Source of the DNA: Dyadobacter sp. NIV53
GTDB lineage: Bacteria > Bacteroidota > Bacteroidia > Cytophagales > Spirosomataceae
Reading direction: 5' to 3'
NCBI RefSeq assembly: GCF_019711195.1
Contig: NZ_CP081299.1
Location: forward strand, 6,978,501 to 7,042,500
DNA: 64,000 nucleotides
Shown in pieces: positions 62,605-64,000 of the stretch (position 1 is its first letter; each line of letters begins with the position of its first letter). The notes below the pieces were generated by a model that worked only from the letters and a program-made list of their open reading frames with translations, was not told where the DNA came from and searched no databases. The position numbers were made by a program, and so were the translations under genes.

Positions 62605-64000
62605 TTATATCTTAATGCCAAACGAAACTACCAGGCTTCTGCCATCAGAACTCCATATTCCGGCTCCGGGATACATCGTAGGCCTTTTTGTATAGTAGCT
62701 TTTATTGAGCAAATTATTAATACCGGCCTTTAAGGTATACTGACTACCGAAACGTAAAGTAGTATTTAAATCCCATATGCCATATGACGGCACTTTACCT
62801 TTAGTACCATTAACAGACGGAGTTACTGTATTAAGTGGATCCGAAAAGTTAGAACTTACAAAGCTATATTGTAACGTTGCAAACAAACCATTATGTTGCA
62901 ACTGAAGACCATTTCTGCTTATCCAGGTTGGAACACCTTCTAATTTATTTCCAACGATATCGGTGTTAATATTATCCGCTACCGCTCTTCCTTTAATGTA
63001 TCTTGCATGAAAATATGATGTTGACGTAAAAAGAGAAAGCTCAGTAATTACATCCGATTTGCTTTTAATGCGAACAGGTTTGTATTCAAGATATGCCTCT
63101 ACACCTTGTGTACGCGTGTTTCCGGTATTGGTCCGTAAAAGATAGGCCTGATCCGCCTCATTTCTCAAAGACATGGTACCCATTCTGTTATTGTATAATA
63201 TTTGAAAAAGGCTCACATCATATGTTAGTAAAGACCTGATATTGCCATTCATACCTATTTCCAGATTATATCCTTTTGCATCTTTCAAATTTTTATCGAC
63301 CTGTTCCAATACTGACGCCGGAATAATATCTTTAAAAACGACCGGACGATATGCCTGGGAAAAACCAGCATAAAACTTTTGAAGGGGAGAAATTTTGTAT
63401 TGCGTATTAATCCCGAGCAATGGAAACTTATGGCTGATCTTATTAGGTAAATTTCCGGGGTCATAGTAACTGATGGTACCAGTCATATTTGTAGTGCCGG
63501 ATTCAATACGAATACCAGGTGAAACTGTGAACTTGGGTGTGATATAAATCAGGTTTTCAATGAAAAGTGCAATGTTTTTTGTCTTCAGATACATGTCCCT
63601 TCCGAATACACCATTTTTAACCGACAGGTCAAAGTCACTTCCTGTCGTACCAACTCCTAATTGTCTTCGACGAAGATTGTTATGCATATATTGAACTCCG
63701 GCTGCAATAAAATTAGTCATTCCGGCAATTTGATACTGGTGAACCAGGCGCAACTCAGAGGTAAAGCTCTTAAAATTATCTATATCTACCTGGCGATTTT
63801 TGTACTGGTTTGTGGCTGGATTTATTGTATCCTTCACATTAGCAAAGGCATCGAACATCACACTGTTACGGCTGCCATAAAGCCCTGAGTTTGTCCATTT
63901 CAGCCGTGTCAATGGGTTTAATTTCCAGTCAATTACTATCGAAGGAACATAAATGTCCGGATTAAAATAATTTCTGGATCTGGTAGATTGCCGTGGATCA
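62605..64000 (-). CDS. TonB-dependent outer membrane receptor, N-terminus cut by window edge
   Basis: C-terminal part of an outer-membrane beta-barrel receptor for siderophores, vitamins or glycans. The open frame continues through 63912 to the window edge without a stop (IYVPSIVIDWKLNPLTRLKW), so the gene is longer than the first Met within the window suggests. Alternating aromatic and polar strands are typical, and the end LKAGINNLLNKSYYTKRPTMYPGAGIWSSDGRSLVVS is the family's final strand region, although the last residue is Ile rather than Phe. The plug domain lies outside the window. Confidence 0.88.
   Translation of the reverse strand, partial: DPRQSTRSRNYFNPDIYVPSIVIDWKLNPLTRLKWTNSGLYGSRNSVMFDAFANVKDTINPATNQYKNRQVDIDNFKSFTSELRLVHQYQIAGMTNFIAAGVQYMHNNLRRRQLGVGTTGSDFDLSVKNGVFGRDMYLKTKNIALFIENLIYITPKFTVSPGIRIESGTTNMTGTISYYDPGNLPNKISHKFPLLGINTQYKISPLQKFYAGFSQAYRPVVFKDIIPASVLEQVDKNLKDAKGYNLEIGMNGNIRSLLTYDVSLFQILYNNRMGTMSLRNEADQAYLLRTNTGNTRTQGVEAYLEYKPVRIKSKSDVITELSLFTSTSYFHARYIKGRAVADNINTDIVGNKLEGVPTWISRNGLQLQHNGLFATLQYSFVSSNFSDPLNTVTPSVNGTKGKVPSYGIWDLNTTLRFGSQYTLKAGINNLLNKSYYTKRPTMYPGAGIWSSDGRSLVVSFGIKI

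Noticed and set aside
1..64000. CRISPR arrays, transposons, prophage, tRNA or rRNA genes
   Set aside because: No regularly spaced repeats, transposase-like proteins, integrases or tRNA-like cloverleaf sequences were seen.

Overview
The window is chromosomal DNA from a Bacteroidota bacterium, most likely order Cytophagales and close to Dyadobacter or Spirosoma. The evidence is the gene families present (OMPP1/FadL porin, DUF3822-coaD, folP next to a diadenylate cyclase, DUF1599, a BT_3928-type DoxX protein, parA-parB-DUF5683-dapB-lepB-lepB), the absence of clear Shine-Dalgarno sites, and promoters of the Bacteroidota type (TTTG or TTG, about 19-22 bases, then TAnnTTTG). No tRNA, rRNA, CRISPR array, transposase or prophage gene was recognised. 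This looks like ordinary core and metabolic chromosome rather than an island.

Layout. 0-3 kb: a partial unknown membrane protein and two family 2 glycosyltransferases. 3-7 kb: an Hpt phosphotransfer protein, an Mla-like lipid transport operon (permease, ATPase, MCE protein) and an EcsC protein. 7-13.5 kb: endonuclease/phosphatase-fold protein, GH43 glycosidase, two polytopic membrane proteins, methyltransferase, ApaG and uracil-DNA glycosylase. 13.6-20.7 kb: Dabb protein, zinc-dependent phospholipase-like protein, sugar phosphate isomerase, DinB protein, a DEAD-box RNA helicase with a long structured leader, and alanine dehydrogenase. 20.8-28.3 kb: Lrp regulator, radical SAM protein, then the conserved parA-parB-DUF5683-dapB-lepB-lepB run. 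28.3-34.2 kb: GH13 alpha-glucan enzyme, dprA, AlbA_2 protein, FKBP isomerase, proS. 34.3-41.8 kb: repetitive lipoprotein, porin, aroK, DoxX/thioredoxin protein, DUF1599, folP, cdaA, rpsT. 42-54 kb: secreted propeller, lysoplasmalogenase, ABC-F protein, a GMC dehydrogenase pair, tsaC, a RecD-like helicase, CBS protein, Nudix, DUF3822, coaD, second Nudix. 54.5-64 kb: CorC-type transporter, pyrE, aldo/keto reductase, ppk1, TetR regulator, serine acetyltransferase, alpha/beta hydrolase and a partial TonB-dependent receptor.

The most striking property is that at least eleven reading frames are broken by a single small indel or a stop codon while both halves remain fully conserved. They include genes that are normally essential or important (tsaC, parB, ung). 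Many of the lesions lie in A or T runs one base too short. This looks more like uncorrected sequence error than real gene decay, and each site is listed with its position. I found no convincing new multi-gene system. The best candidate for undescribed biology is the roughly 360-nt structured leader of the DEAD-box helicase at 18816-19172. It has a well-formed Bacteroidota promoter and a long hairpin that pairs better as RNA of the helicase strand. The 41.8-42.09 kb gap, with a perfect palindrome and a bidirectional terminator, is a second place to look.
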